NCBI GenBank assembly: GCA_022842725.1
Contig: JALHOZ010000009.1
Span: forward strand, 79,365 to 143,364
From: Saprospiraceae bacterium
GTDB taxonomy: Bacteria > Bacteroidota > Bacteroidia > Chitinophagales > Saprospiraceae
Reading direction: 5' to 3'
DNA: 64,000 nucleotides
Shown: positions 1 to 9,727 of the stretch, in pieces
How positions within the stretch are numbered: the first letter of the stretch is position 1
Layout of the letters: each line of letters starts with the position of its first letter
Program-made: the position numbers and the translations under genes
Notes under the pieces: generated by a model
Databases searched by the model: none
What the model was told of the DNA's origin: nothing
The model's input: only the letters and a program-made list of their open reading frames with translations

Positions 1-926
1 CCAATGATGATGCCATCGGATTTTGCCACAACTTCAACCGTTTTTGTGCCGTATGGATCATTGATGACACCCAGGATTTCTCCTTTTTTAATGACGTTGC
101 CCGAAGGAATGTACCACAAAAACATACCTGCCATATGGGCTCTCAGCCATGTACTTTTTTCTATTAAAAAATGGGTCTGTTTTGACAACCCGTGTTCCTC
201 GTCCTTTATACCCAACCATCCCATTACATTTTTGATACCTAGCAGACCGGTGTCGATCGAATGTTGGTCCAACCTCACGGATTCGCCACCTTCAAAGACG
301 ATAGCAGGCACTCCCTGGTCATAAGCGGACTTTCTGAATGAACTGGCTATCAAAGCTGATTCCATCAAAACAGGTGCTCCAAAAACTTCTGCGATTTTGG
401 CGGCACGGTTGTCATTGTGATTAAAACGCACCTGAGGATAATTATATCTGTCTGCTCCTCCGGTGTGAAAGTCAATCGCCAGGTCAACCAAGGGAAGAAA
501 TTTTAAAGTAATAATCCGGGCTACCCTGGAAGCCAATGAACCGTTCAAATGTCCCGGAAAGGATCTGTTTACATCTTTTCCGTCTGTAGTATCTCTGCTG
601 AAATTGATAAATCCGTACACATTGAGCAGTGGAATGATGATGACGCCACCCTTGGTGATATTTTCATAATATCGGTTTTCTAAAGAACGTCGGACAATTT
701 CGATTCCGTTGATTTCATCACCATGGACTCCTGCCAGTATCAGCAATACCGGTCCCGGTACACCGGAATTATAAACATGAGCAAAAACATTGATCCTGTT
801 ATCTGTGGGAAGTTTGCCGGCATTGACCCTGACAAGGGCATGTTGGCCAGATTCAACTGTGGTATCATCTATCGTAATGCCTTGACTTACATCAATTTTG
901 GGCAAAAAAATATCTTTTTTTTTCAA
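1..926 (-). CDS. Succinylglutamate desuccinylase/aspartoacylase family zinc hydrolase (3' end beyond window)
   Basis: About 308 codons are visible and no stop is reached at the left edge. The translated minus strand has the zinc signature of the AstE/AspA family: His68-Gly-Asp-Glu71 in GVHGDEINGIE, then His154 in AIDFHTGG, followed by VFEGGE. The family hydrolyses N-acyl amino acids or trims C-terminal residues as zinc carboxypeptidases; the substrate here is unknown. No ATG lies between the upstream in-frame TGA and the conserved region, so the TTG at 926 (reading LKKKDIFLPKID) is my best start; another TTG pair lies 15-16 codons upstream. It follows rimK on the same strand after about 150 bases, so a two-gene unit is likely. 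Family assignment is firm; start and substrate are not. Confidence 0.85.
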   Translation of the reverse strand, partial: MKKKDIFLPKIDVSQGITIDDTTVESGQHALVRVNAGKLPTDNRINVFAHVYNSGVPGPVLLILAGVHGDEINGIEIVRRSLENRYYENITKGGVIIIPLLNVYGFINFSRDTTDGKDVNRSFPGHLNGSLASRVARIITLKFLPLVDLAIDFHTGGADRYNYPQVRFNHNDNRAAKIAEVFGAPVLMESALIASSFRKSAYDQGVPAIVFEGGESVRLDQHSIDTGLLGIKNVMGWLGIKDEEHGLSKQTHFLIEKSTWLRAHMAGMFLWYIPSGNVIKKGEILGVINDPYGTKTVEVVAKSDGIII

Positions 927-1076
927 GATAATAAATTTATGTTTTGATTTGAGTTGTCGGACAAACAACAAAAAACAAGGTCAAAAGGGTTTAATGAAAG
1001 GATGACATTACACATTAGTGTTTCGAATTTAACTGTTTGTCTACCTATAGATACGTTTCGTGATGAGAAAAAAACA

Positions 1077-1970
1077 TCAACGACGTGTTTTATGGATGTT
1101 CACAGCCTTTTCGACATAAGATATGATTTCACCGGCAATATCGATACCTGTGGTACCTTCAATACCTTCGAGACCCGGACTGGCATTTACTTCAAGAACG
1201 ACCGGGCCGTTTTTGGTTTTAAGCATATCCACACCGGCAATATTCAAACCCAATATTTTTACAGAACGAAGGGCTGTTTCCACTTCTTCTTTTGTTAGGT
1301 TTACCTTTTCAGACGTACCACCCCGATGAAGGTTGGAGCGAAAATCTCCAGGTCTTGCCTGTCGTTTCATCGCGCCGACGATTTTGCCGTCTACGACAAA
1401 AGCCCGAAGGTCCGCCCCTTTGGCTTCTTTTATAAATTTCTGCAGGATGACCTTTTCGTTGGTGGTATGAAATGCTTCCAGGATAGATTCTGCATTGCTT
1501 TTGTTTTCAGCGAGAATCACACCCATGCCCTGCGTTCCGTTCATGAGTTTAATGATGATCGGATAAGGACCCATATTTGTCAATATAGAAGGCAGTGTCT
1601 GCAGATTGCTCGCATAGACCGTTTTGGGCACATTGATACCATTGGCTGCGAGAATTTGCAGGCAACTCAGCTTGTTTCTTGCCCTCAAAAGGGGTGTGGC
1701 CTTTAAGGTGAGGAATACGCCCTGAGCCTCAAATTGCCTGATGACAGAAGCTCCCATGGTCGTGGCTGAAGCACCGATACGTGGTATGACGGCATCTACC
1801 TGCGTCAGAATGGTATTGTTGTACAAAACCATACATTTGCCTTTTTCAATGACGAGATCACACAGCAGATGGTCGATGACCCGGACGTGATGATTTTTTT
1901 TTCTGGCTGCATTGACCAGACTTTGGGTCGAATACAACGAAGGGTTCCGAGATAGTATGACAATATTCAA
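1077..1970 (-). CDS. rimK: RimK, ribosomal protein S6--L-glutamate ligase
   Basis: This 297-residue ATP-grasp ligase resembles E. coli RimK from end to end, which adds glutamates to the C-terminus of ribosomal protein S6. The N-terminus MNIVILSRNPSLYS matches the family start, and DAVIPRIGAS, KLMNGTQGMGV (ATP-grasp glycine loop), GDFRSNLHRGG, and VLEVNASPGLEGIE with the metal-binding Glu and Asn are all present. Length is normal (E. coli about 300). The gene is divergent from the TonB receptor gene and upstream of an aspartoacylase-like gene on the same strand. RimK-like ligases also act on other substrates, so S6 modification is inferred from family membership. Confidence 0.93.
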   Translation of the reverse strand: MNIVILSRNPSLYSTQSLVNAARKKNHHVRVIDHLLCDLVIEKGKCMVLYNNTILTQVDAVIPRIGASATTMGASVIRQFEAQGVFLTLKATPLLRARNKLSCLQILAANGINVPKTVYASNLQTLPSILTNMGPYPIIIKLMNGTQGMGVILAENKSNAESILEAFHTTNEKVILQKFIKEAKGADLRAFVVDGKIVGAMKRQARPGDFRSNLHRGGTSEKVNLTKEEVETALRSVKILGLNIAGVDMLKTKNGPVVLEVNASPGLEGIEGTTGIDIAGEIISYVEKAVNIHKTRR

Positions 1971-2468
1971 AATTTCCGATTTATGGCATAAATTTACTTG
2001 TCAATCAGAAACAAAGTATAAATCATGTCAATATTTTTTTGAAATCTTTTAAAATAGGGTTTGCTTTAAATTTAGTAGTCTAATATTCAACTTGACATGA
2101 TTTTGCTTTTTTTATAAAAATTGAAGTTTGAATTTAATAAATAGTTCTTTGCTTTCAAGCATAGAATAATCTTTGGTTTTGATTTTTAGAAAAACATTGT
2201 ATTAAACTACCCTTAAAAAAAGTGTGCACTTTAATGTAATCCTTGATTTGCGCTATTCATTTATAGTATAAATATAGTTTATTTTTGCCGTTCTTTTCTA
2301 TTAAACTTTCGTTAAAAACTTACTGACCAGGCAGCATATTTTTCCAAATTTTTATTCAGTATTCAGGAAAATGGTAAAATGATTTTGTTTTTCTAACCGT
2401 CTCGTTATATGTTTACAACCTTTTTCTATTAAAAATCATCATTGTTTGGTTAACACAATACTAATTGA
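1971..2468. other. Divergent intergenic region rimK / TonB receptor
   Basis: An AT-rich 498-base spacer without a plausible coding sequence. A -7 box of the Bacteroidota type (TATTTTTG, 2280-2287) could serve the TonB receptor gene, leaving a leader of about 175 bases; no matching -33 element is at the right spacing. A 9-base inverted repeat, TCATGTCAA at 2023-2031 and TTGACATGA at 2092-2100, lies nearer rimK and may be regulatory. I see no clear rimK promoter. Confidence 0.5.
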
Positions 2469-4832
2469 ATGAAAATAATGTTACCTTTTTTGATCGGAAT
2501 ACTATTTTTTCAGATCAGTTTTGCTCAAAAAATCACGATCTCCGGCTATGTGGAGGATGATTCTTCAGGCGAAAAACTCATCGGGTGCAGTGTCTATCAT
2601 CCGGCTTCCAAACAAGGAACGGTCACTAATACCTATGGGTTTTATTCCATAACTCTTGAAAAAACGGAAGCTGTCGTTTTGGAGTTTTCGTATATTGGGT
2701 ACAAAGAATCGTCATTGGACATTTCCGGTCAGTCTTCAGGCACACTCAATGTAAAAATGAAGAGTGAACTTGTTTTTGAAGAAATCGAAATTGTGGCGAC
2801 CAGAGAAAAAAAGTTTGAAAATGAAACCCAAATGAGTACTGTCGATGTCCCCATAGCACAAATCAAAAAAATTCCGGCACTTTTGGGAGAAACGGATGTA
2901 CTCAAAGCGCTGCAACTTTTGCCCGGTGTACAGTCCGGCGGAGAAGGTCAGGCGGGTTTGTATGTCCGGGGAGGCAGTCCTGACCAGAATCTGATTTTGC
3001 TGGATGGTGTTCCGGTGTACAACGCCAATCATTTGTTTGGGTTTCTTTCGGTTTTTAATGCAGACGCCATCAAGGATGTTTCCCTGATCAAAGGTGGTTT
3101 TCCGGCACGATACGGCGGAAGGCTTTCTTCGGTTTTGGAAATCAATATGAAGGATGGACACAGCAAAGAATATCACGGAGATTTTTCTATTGGCGTCATT
3201 GGTTCCAAACTCACCCTCGAAGGACCGATTCAAAAAGGGAAATCATCTTTTCTGGTTTCCGGACGTCGGACTTGGCTCGATATCCTCACCAGACCTCTGA
3301 TCAGGCAATCTTTTAAATCCACCGGTTCTGAAGGTGACACGGGATATTATTTTTACGACCTGAATGCCAAAGTCAACCATACTTTTTCTCAAAAAGACAG
3401 ATTGTACCTTAGTTTTTACGGTGGAAATGACAAATTTTATTATCAGGAAAAATCAACATTTGGATCGTCCAGAGATTTTGTTTCATCAGATCTGGGTTGG
3501 GGAAATACGACAGGAGCACTTCGTTGGAATCACATCATTCACGATAAGTTGTTTCTCAATACAACGCTCACCTACAGCAGGTACCGTTTGAATACCGGCG
3601 TGGAACAGGGAACGGAATATGACAATTTTCCGGAAGAGCTGATTGGAGTGAGTTATATTTCCGGAATACGGGATTATGCAGCAAAACTGGATTTTGACTA
3701 CGTGCCCAATCCAAACCATTTTGTTCGTTTTGGTGCTAATGTGATTTTTCACGAATTTAATCCGGGTGTATTTGATCTGGAAAGAAAATCCGCCGAACCC
3801 GGTGCCAGTTTTAAAGCCAGTTACGGTCAGCAAATCAAGAATGCTACCGAGATGGCTTTGTATGCCGAAGATGATTTTGAGGTCAACAAACATTGGAAAG
3901 TAAACCTCGGGCTGCATTTGTCCGGATTTTATGTGGATGATAAGTTATACACTTCATTACAACCCAGAGTCAGCAGCAGATATCTTTTGCCGAAAGGTAT
4001 AGCATGGAAAACATCTTTTGCTACCATGAGGCAATTTATCAATCTTTTGGCTTTTGAAGGAATCGGATTGCCCACGGATCTTTGGTTGCCCACGACTGCC
4101 AGAATCAAACCTCAGGAATCGTGGCAGATAGCGACCGGATTTGCCAAAACTTTTGGTAAAGATTATGAAGTTTCCATAGAAGCATATTACAAAAAAATGT
4201 CAAACCTGATTGCTTATAAAGATGGTTCGGGGCTCTTCGAACTCTCAGACTGGCAGGATCGTGTCACACAAGGTAACGGCGAAGCGTGGGGATTTGAGTT
4301 TTTTGTGCAGAAAAAAACCGGCAGATTGTCCGGTTGGATAGGGTACACCCTGGCATGGAACAACCGTCAGTTTTCAGACATAAATGAAGGCAGATATTTT
4401 CCTTTCAGATACGACAGAAGACATGACCTGAGTGTCGTGGTCATGTATGAAATTTCCAAAAAAATCAATTTTTCCGGTACCTGGGTCTATGGCACCGGCA
4501 ATGCAGTTACGTTGGCCAATTCGCGTTATGATATCGTACAATCCGATAGTCAATTTGGTGGAGTTATCAATACCGTAGAACAATACGGCTCCAGAAACGG
4601 ATTCAGGATGAACCCTTATCACCGTCTGGATGTCGGTATCAATTTCGTGAAAACCCGCAAAAAATATACCCGTACCTGGTCACTGGGAGCTTATAATACC
4701 TATGCAAACAACAATCCTTTTTTTGTGTATTTTGAAACGGAGACAGATTTAAATGGTAATGAGACCACCAAATTAAAGCAGGTGAGTCTGTTTCCTATGA
4801 TTCCTTACATTAATTACGCTATTAAATTTTAA
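2469..4832 (+). CDS. TonB-dependent receptor with N-terminal carboxypeptidase-regulatory-like domain
   Basis: A 787-residue outer-membrane receptor. Residues 1-19 form a signal peptide ending FAQ. Residues about 22-108 are a carboxypeptidase-regulatory-like domain (TISGYVEDDSSGEKLIGCSV), and about 115-230 the plug, with LLPGVQSGGEGQAGLYVRGG and LLDGVPVYNANHLFG, typical of SusC-like receptors. The rest is the 22-strand barrel, ending in the aromatic residue F of INYAIKF. It should import a ligand using TonB energy. The DUF4249 gene begins 4 bases after its stop, so the two form an operon, a pairing known in the phylum that resembles SusC/SusD. The ligand cannot be told from sequence. Confidence 0.93.
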   Translation: MKIMLPFLIGILFFQISFAQKITISGYVEDDSSGEKLIGCSVYHPASKQGTVTNTYGFYSITLEKTEAVVLEFSYIGYKESSLDISGQSSGTLNVKMKSELVFEEIEIVATREKKFENETQMSTVDVPIAQIKKIPALLGETDVLKALQLLPGVQSGGEGQAGLYVRGGSPDQNLILLDGVPVYNANHLFGFLSVFNADAIKDVSLIKGGFPARYGGRLSSVLEINMKDGHSKEYHGDFSIGVIGSKLTLEGPIQKGKSSFLVSGRRTWLDILTRPLIRQSFKSTGSEGDTGYYFYDLNAKVNHTFSQKDRLYLSFYGGNDKFYYQEKSTFGSSRDFVSSDLGWGNTTGALRWNHIIHDKLFLNTTLTYSRYRLNTGVEQGTEYDNFPEELIGVSYISGIRDYAAKLDFDYVPNPNHFVRFGANVIFHEFNPGVFDLERKSAEPGASFKASYGQQIKNATEMALYAEDDFEVNKHWKVNLGLHLSGFYVDDKLYTSLQPRVSSRYLLPKGIAWKTSFATMRQFINLLAFEGIGLPTDLWLPTTARIKPQESWQIATGFAKTFGKDYEVSIEAYYKKMSNLIAYKDGSGLFELSDWQDRVTQGNGEAWGFEFFVQKKTGRLSGWIGYTLAWNNRQFSDINEGRYFPFRYDRRHDLSVVVMYEISKKINFSGTWVYGTGNAVTLANSRYDIVQSDSQFGGVINTVEQYGSRNGFRMNPYHRLDVGINFVKTRKKYTRTWSLGAYNTYANNNPFFVYFETETDLNGNETTKLKQVSLFPMIPYINYAIKF

Positions 4833-4836
4833 AAAC

Positions 4837-5721
4837 ATGAAAAAATTAATATACAAAATATCGTTTTTAACTTTGGTTTTTGGATTGACTTCCTGCGAAG
4901 ATTTTTTTAATACCACCATTGATATTGATCCCCCGGTATATGAACCAACCATCGTGATTGATTGTATTCACGAAAAAAGTAATGATTTTATGTACTTTCG
5001 TATTGCGCGCAATGTAGGTGTTTTTGACAATAATACAGACTTCAGAGATGCCATGTTGTCCGATGCGGAGGTCAATGTTTTTGTCAATGGCAGTTCTTTT
5101 CCGGTAGTGCCCGTCAATTCGGTTTTTTCGTATAATTTTAGGGTAGATTTTGATGGCGATTTACAAACCGGAGATGAAGTCACCATTACAGCAAAACATC
5201 CAGGTTATCCGGATGCCAGCGTGTTGCAGAAGGTACTTCCTCCTTCGGAAGTGTTGAGTGTAACCTTTAAAGAAGACGGTGGATTGGATAGTGAGGGCTC
5301 CGAAATTTCTTTAATTAGTGTCAGAATCAAAGACAAACCCGGAAAAAATTATTATGCTTTCAGGCTGTTGGAATTTGGTCCCTTTGGTATATTTAATGAG
5401 ACGTACTCAAGTAGTATTGATCCTTCAGTATCGGAGTCCTACAAAAACAATATTCTTTTGATTTCTGATGCCGGATTTGACGGAACGGAAAAAATCCTTG
5501 ATTTTCAGGTTCCTCAAATGAGGTTGGAAGACGCTTTGGCATTGTTAAAGGTAGAATGGTACGATATCAGCGAACATCATTATGTTTTTTCAAGAGCACT
5601 TTTATTACATCTTAATAGTATTAACAATCCTTTTAGTACTCCGGTTCAGGTACCATCCAATGTCAGAGGTGGTTTAGGCAGTTTTGAGATACAGACCCTG
5701 CAGGTATTGGAATTGGAATAA
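4837..5721 (+). CDS. DUF4249 family lipoprotein
   Basis: A 294-residue lipoprotein. The start MKKLIYKISFLTLVFGLTSC is a lipoprotein signal with lipobox LTSC (Cys20), followed by EDFFNTTIDID. The motif PTIVIDCIHEKS and the alternating beta pattern fit DUF4249, proteins usually encoded right after a TonB receptor as here (4-base gap). It is probably a surface or periplasmic partner of the receptor at 2469-4832, analogous in position but not in sequence to SusD. No enzymatic motif is visible. Family call by recognition; role by context. Confidence 0.85.
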   Translation: MKKLIYKISFLTLVFGLTSCEDFFNTTIDIDPPVYEPTIVIDCIHEKSNDFMYFRIARNVGVFDNNTDFRDAMLSDAEVNVFVNGSSFPVVPVNSVFSYNFRVDFDGDLQTGDEVTITAKHPGYPDASVLQKVLPPSEVLSVTFKEDGGLDSEGSEISLISVRIKDKPGKNYYAFRLLEFGPFGIFNETYSSSIDPSVSESYKNNILLISDAGFDGTEKILDFQVPQMRLEDALALLKVEWYDISEHHYVFSRALLLHLNSINNPFSTPVQVPSNVRGGLGSFEIQTLQVLELE

Positions 5722-5977
5722 GGGAGAAATTGACGGAAACTGAATTATTTCGTAAAATTTGGAATGTGTAAAATATAAAAACCTTGTTTTCATGTAATCA
5801 AATCTAACAATATTGCTATATTTTTACAGAGGGTATATTATCAGTCATAAAGAATCGGATGTAAATATGAAGTTACAAAATTTTTGATTTTAACTTTCGG
5901 ACAACAAGTTATTTCATCATTTTCCTGTCCACAGTTTTTTTACTGTTTTTTCACAGATTAAACAGATCCTGTAATAT

Positions 5978-6226
5978 TTACGATAAATTTCTTTTTTTTA
6001 GTTCATTTTTTAATGCTTCGTATTGTTTTGGTTTTTTAAGGAATAGATAAATCAGATACAAAGGAAGTAAAGTAACCAGGCCCCAGGTGTTTTTTGCGGC
6101 ACTATAGATTAGGATACCCACCAAAAACCCGATAAAAAATGCATCTAAAACGGGGGATGGTTTATTGTTTTTTGCTACCTCGAGCAGTTCCTCATTGGAT
6201 AATTGAGATAGTGCATTTTGGTCCAT
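5978..6226 (-). CDS. Small two-helix membrane protein, unknown function
   Basis: 82 residues. The N-terminal 25 residues are polar (MDQNALSQLSNEELLEVAKN), then two closely spaced hydrophobic segments at about 29-44 (FFIGFLVGILIYSA) and 48-64 (WGLVTLLPLYLIYLFL), then a basic tail. The composition, helical hairpin and clean ATG argue for a real gene. It stands alone between the DUF4249 gene (convergent) and the protease gene. I do not recognise the family; small proteins of this design are common in Bacteroidota genomes. Confidence 0.65.
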   Translation of the reverse strand: MDQNALSQLSNEELLEVAKNNKPSPVLDAFFIGFLVGILIYSAAKNTWGLVTLLPLYLIYLFLKKPKQYEALKNELKKRNLS

Positions 6227-6552
6227 ATCTTCTTTATTTTTCTAATTTTTTAAGTTTATTTACAAAAAAAAGTTTTCTGAAAATAAAAAACTTACTTTTT
6301 ATTCGCAACAAAACTACAACACACAGTTCCTTTTTTAAAACCTTTCACAAAAATAATTATCCTTAGGACATAAACTAATTTTGGAAAAAAACAGCCATTT
6401 CAATAATCTCCAAAAAGGTTATGACTTCGAAAACAATCCAATTATTTCCCTAAGATCAGAACCGTACTATTTCGGACATCCAAATTTATTTGGATGAAAA
6501 TTTTCTATGTAAATGTAACGTACCCAAAATTAAATATCCGTAGTAAGGTGTA
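6227..6552. other. Intergenic region with one perfect inverted repeat
   Basis: 326 bases without a convincing gene, very AT-rich near 6240-6360. The only structure I see is a 20-base perfect palindrome at 6477-6496 (arms CATCCAAAT, loop TT). It lies downstream of the protease gene's stop on the minus strand but has no T-run after it on either strand, so it is a poor terminator by itself. Confidence 0.4.
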
Positions 6553-9500
6553 TTACTGCTTCGTTACCGTCGTTCCTGTAATATTCAACGTTCCGCCTCC
6601 GGATACGGTCTGACTACCTGTATGTCTGATGTCTACATTTTGTAAGGTCAGGGTCTTTCCGGCAGATATGTTGATTCCGGTTGCAGAGGTGATGATTTCC
6701 GGACGACTGATGGCACTGATACCCTGTAAGTTCATATTTTTAGTTACAGTCAATTGGGAAGTCAGGTTAATTTGAGTTATACCTGACGCAAAAGTAATCG
6801 TTGCGCCTTCAGAATTGCAGGTGACGGCTCTTCTTAAAGAACCAATCCCGTCATTTAAACCATTGGAAACAACAGAATTGCAGACCTGAGTGATGGTAAG
6901 CGGACGACAATTGGTGCTCGACCTGCTGCAAACTCCACTATTCAACAAACCGGAAAGGGTTTGTCCCACAAATGTCGAAGGGTCAAAAAATGTAGGCGGG
7001 CTGGATGCTCCGCTGTAATAGTAAATACCATAAACACAATAACTTCCTGCGGCCAGAGTCGTGAAGTTTGAAGTGGCACTGACTGCGGCAATTAAGTCAT
7101 TGGTGGTATTGACAGCTGCATAAGTGTATGAGTAGTTGGGTGATGTTGGTGGATTATGGTCATATACAAAAGCTCCTCCTGGAGGGGTAACTGTCAACGT
7201 TCCATTGGTACCTGCTACATCAAAAAACACAGCTGTATAAATATTACACGCATTCAGGTTGAGAGTCATGGGGTTAAATATCATTCCGCCGTTATAAGCT
7301 GTCGAGCCTAAAAAATTGGTGCATGGTGAGGAAGGATTATATTCTCCCTGATAGATGGTCAGGTGAGCAAATCCTCCGGACATATTAAAGGTGTAATTGC
7401 CACTTGTCGATGGTTTAAATCGTGCCACCGCTGCCCTGTCTCCAAAATTGGCAGTTGTACATCCTCCGGTGAAAGGAGATGAGCCTGAATGTAAAGAACT
7501 GATTATTGCAGCTCCGGAAGGAACCATAGTTTTTGTTGTAAAAGCATTTCCATAAGCTACATCCATAGACAGAATTAATGCATTATTGCCTTCTTCTGCA
7601 GTGACAGGGCTGATATTACATACATTACTTCCTAAAGTGTTACAGGAAGATGAAATATTGAAATTGACATTGGAAACATCATAAAACCGGACACACGTCA
7701 AACAAACGCTTTCAATCCTGACTCTCGCTGTAGTACTGGCTGACAATCCACCCGGAAATGTCACCGATTGGGTTCCGTCATTAGCGGTTGCGGCGGCTAA
7801 AGTGACCGGGTAGGTCTGTCCGCCATCCAGAGACAATAAAATATTGACGCTGTTGCAAATGCTGTTGGTACTGTTTACATCCCAGGTTATGGTCGAACTG
7901 CTTCCGGCATTGATGGTAACAGCTGTATTGGGCGCAGTTACAGTTAGCGGACCTTTGGTGCCATCAATGGTCACGGCTATATTATCATAGGCATAAGCTC
8001 CGTTAGGAATCTGATTGTCTCTTACGGTCAATCTGAAATTCAGCGTTCTGGAAACCGTCGGCAACGGCTCAAAATTGCTTGTATAATTATTAGCCAATAC
8101 CAAAGTCGTTGAAGGAAATGACCTTCTGAATCCGGAAGCTGAAGGCGGAAAACTTCTGAATAATGGGGCAAGTGCATTTGAGGCTGCTGCAGATCCTATT
8201 AAACCATGGGTCGGTCTGACAGTTGCGCCATCTTCATCGATTTGTTCCCATATATAGGTGAGCGGATTGTTGTTGACATCACTTCCAGAACCGGTCAGCT
8301 CAAAAGGTGTGGAAATGGGAATGATATAAGGACCCGCACAAATTGTGGCATCCACAGTCGGGGGCGTATTTCCGGTAGAGGTATTGGTCGAACAGTTTGT
8401 ACTGTTGACGTAATTAAAATATAACTCCAGGCTTTTGGAATGAAAATACAAATCCTGAGTACCCTGAACGTCATGAGCACCACAAAGTCCGGCATAAGAC
8501 ATAATGGTAGTACCTGAGCCGATTTCGTAAGCAGTATTTGTGCTGTGTTGGCCTGTATTACAGTTGGCCAATGAGCCATTGAAAGTATGAGGTGAATTAA
8601 ACATGTGGCCGACTTCGTGGGTCATGATTCTTATGGCAAGCTGACTCTGAGAAGAAGCACCTGACCATCCTCTCGAATTGACTCTGCCTCCCCCTGAAAT
8701 GGTATTAGTACATACTACCCCAACCCCTGCTACACCTGAACCACCTCCACCTGTCATACCATGTAATGCATGTCCCAGATCATAACCTCCTGAAGGAAAA
8801 TTGGTATGAATTGCTGTTGAAGCCTGTGTGGTTAATGTATTTAATGTAGGATCAAATGGATCAGTTGCCGGATTGGTATACAAAAACGGGGTTTGGAATA
8901 TGGTAATTCTGATCGACATCTCTGAATTCCAGTAGACATTGATCAAATTAATAATATTGACAATGGCAGCATTGGCTTGTGTATTGTTATTATTGCCAAA
9001 AGCTGTACTTTGATAAAATTCTCCGGTACATACAATCGCCATTTCGTATTGTCTTTCTGTTCCTCCGTTGGGGTTTCTTAGTCCCGAAAACTGACCTTTG
9101 ATGATTTTGGCTTCTTCATTAGCACCGCAGGTAAATGGAGTATTCAAGTCAGGGATATAAGCTTTGTGCACCAAAGGATTGGACTTGTCTTTTGCTTCAA
9201 TTTTGACCTGGTGATTTCCTACAATGAGCAAACCTTCGACACCAAAAGGACTGACAAAAATTCTTCCGTGGGCCAGTTTTTGGTCTACTCCCTGAAGTGT
9301 ATAGGTTTTAAATTCCGGAAACATTTTTTCCATTTCAGGTGACATGACAGATGATTCTTTGGTACTAAACTTTATGGGATAACCTAGGTGGTTGGGCAAT
9401 GTGATTGTGGGCAGATTGTCGTCCGTTCTTTCATCATTTTCGACTGATGACAAAGATTTTTTAATTTCATCAGGATTGAGTAAAAATTCGTGAGCACCGG

Positions 9501-9570
9501 CCTGACTGTAAATGGAACCTGTTGAAAATAAAACGAATACTAAAAGGGTATAAATGTGCATCCTATACAT
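6553..9570 (-). CDS. Secreted reprolysin-like zinc metalloprotease, multidomain
   Basis: 1005 residues. A signal peptide (about 1-22, ending YSQ) and a propeptide-like region to about residue 170 precede a metzincin catalytic domain starting around YEMAIVCTGEFY. The zinc motif HEVGHMFNSPH begins at His318 and the Met-turn is IMSYAGLCG. Ig/cadherin-like modules follow (about 400-640), then a Ser/Thr/Gly-rich region. The C-terminus has repeats such as GKTLTLQNVDIRHTG that look like a beta-helix edge and lacks a recognisable T9SS sorting domain, unlike the paralogue at 40735-44400. It probably degrades extracellular protein. A -7 box TATCTTTG (minus strand, 9590-9597) sits just upstream of the start. 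Confidence 0.85.
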   Translation of the reverse strand: MYRMHIYTLLVFVLFSTGSIYSQAGAHEFLLNPDEIKKSLSSVENDERTDDNLPTITLPNHLGYPIKFSTKESSVMSPEMEKMFPEFKTYTLQGVDQKLAHGRIFVSPFGVEGLLIVGNHQVKIEAKDKSNPLVHKAYIPDLNTPFTCGANEEAKIIKGQFSGLRNPNGGTERQYEMAIVCTGEFYQSTAFGNNNNTQANAAIVNIINLINVYWNSEMSIRITIFQTPFLYTNPATDPFDPTLNTLTTQASTAIHTNFPSGGYDLGHALHGMTGGGGSGVAGVGVVCTNTISGGGRVNSRGWSGASSQSQLAIRIMTHEVGHMFNSPHTFNGSLANCNTGQHSTNTAYEIGSGTTIMSYAGLCGAHDVQGTQDLYFHSKSLELYFNYVNSTNCSTNTSTGNTPPTVDATICAGPYIIPISTPFELTGSGSDVNNNPLTYIWEQIDEDGATVRPTHGLIGSAAASNALAPLFRSFPPSASGFRRSFPSTTLVLANNYTSNFEPLPTVSRTLNFRLTVRDNQIPNGAYAYDNIAVTIDGTKGPLTVTAPNTAVTINAGSSSTITWDVNSTNSICNSVNILLSLDGGQTYPVTLAAATANDGTQSVTFPGGLSASTTARVRIESVCLTCVRFYDVSNVNFNISSSCNTLGSNVCNISPVTAEEGNNALILSMDVAYGNAFTTKTMVPSGAAIISSLHSGSSPFTGGCTTANFGDRAAVARFKPSTSGNYTFNMSGGFAHLTIYQGEYNPSSPCTNFLGSTAYNGGMIFNPMTLNLNACNIYTAVFFDVAGTNGTLTVTPPGGAFVYDHNPPTSPNYSYTYAAVNTTNDLIAAVSATSNFTTLAAGSYCVYGIYYYSGASSPPTFFDPSTFVGQTLSGLLNSGVCSRSSTNCRPLTITQVCNSVVSNGLNDGIGSLRRAVTCNSEGATITFASGITQINLTSQLTVTKNMNLQGISAISRPEIITSATGINISAGKTLTLQNVDIRHTGSQTVSGGGTLNITGTTVTKQ

Positions 9571-9589
9571 AAAAATAAATTTAGTAGCT

Positions 9590-9597
9590 CAAAGATA
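9590..9597 (-). promoter_or_regulatory. -7 box of the metalloprotease gene
   Basis: Minus-strand TATCTTTG matches the Bacteroidota consensus TAnnTTTG and lies 20 bases before the protease start codon. No clear -33 TTG is seen at 19-21 bases, so the site is only half supported. Confidence 0.45.
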
Positions 9598-9727
9598 ATT
9601 TTATATATGAATTATTTGATTAATATATAGATAAAAGTTGAAAAAAAACAAAAAATAAGGGTTAACCATAGTAATTATATAGGGTTAACCTTGATTGGTT
9701 TTTTGTAAAAAAATGAGTTAGCCGTTT

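Noticed and set aside
954..1706. Plus-strand frames at 954-1298, 1123-1329 and 1326-1706
   Set aside because: Antisense shadows of rimK, which has full family similarity.
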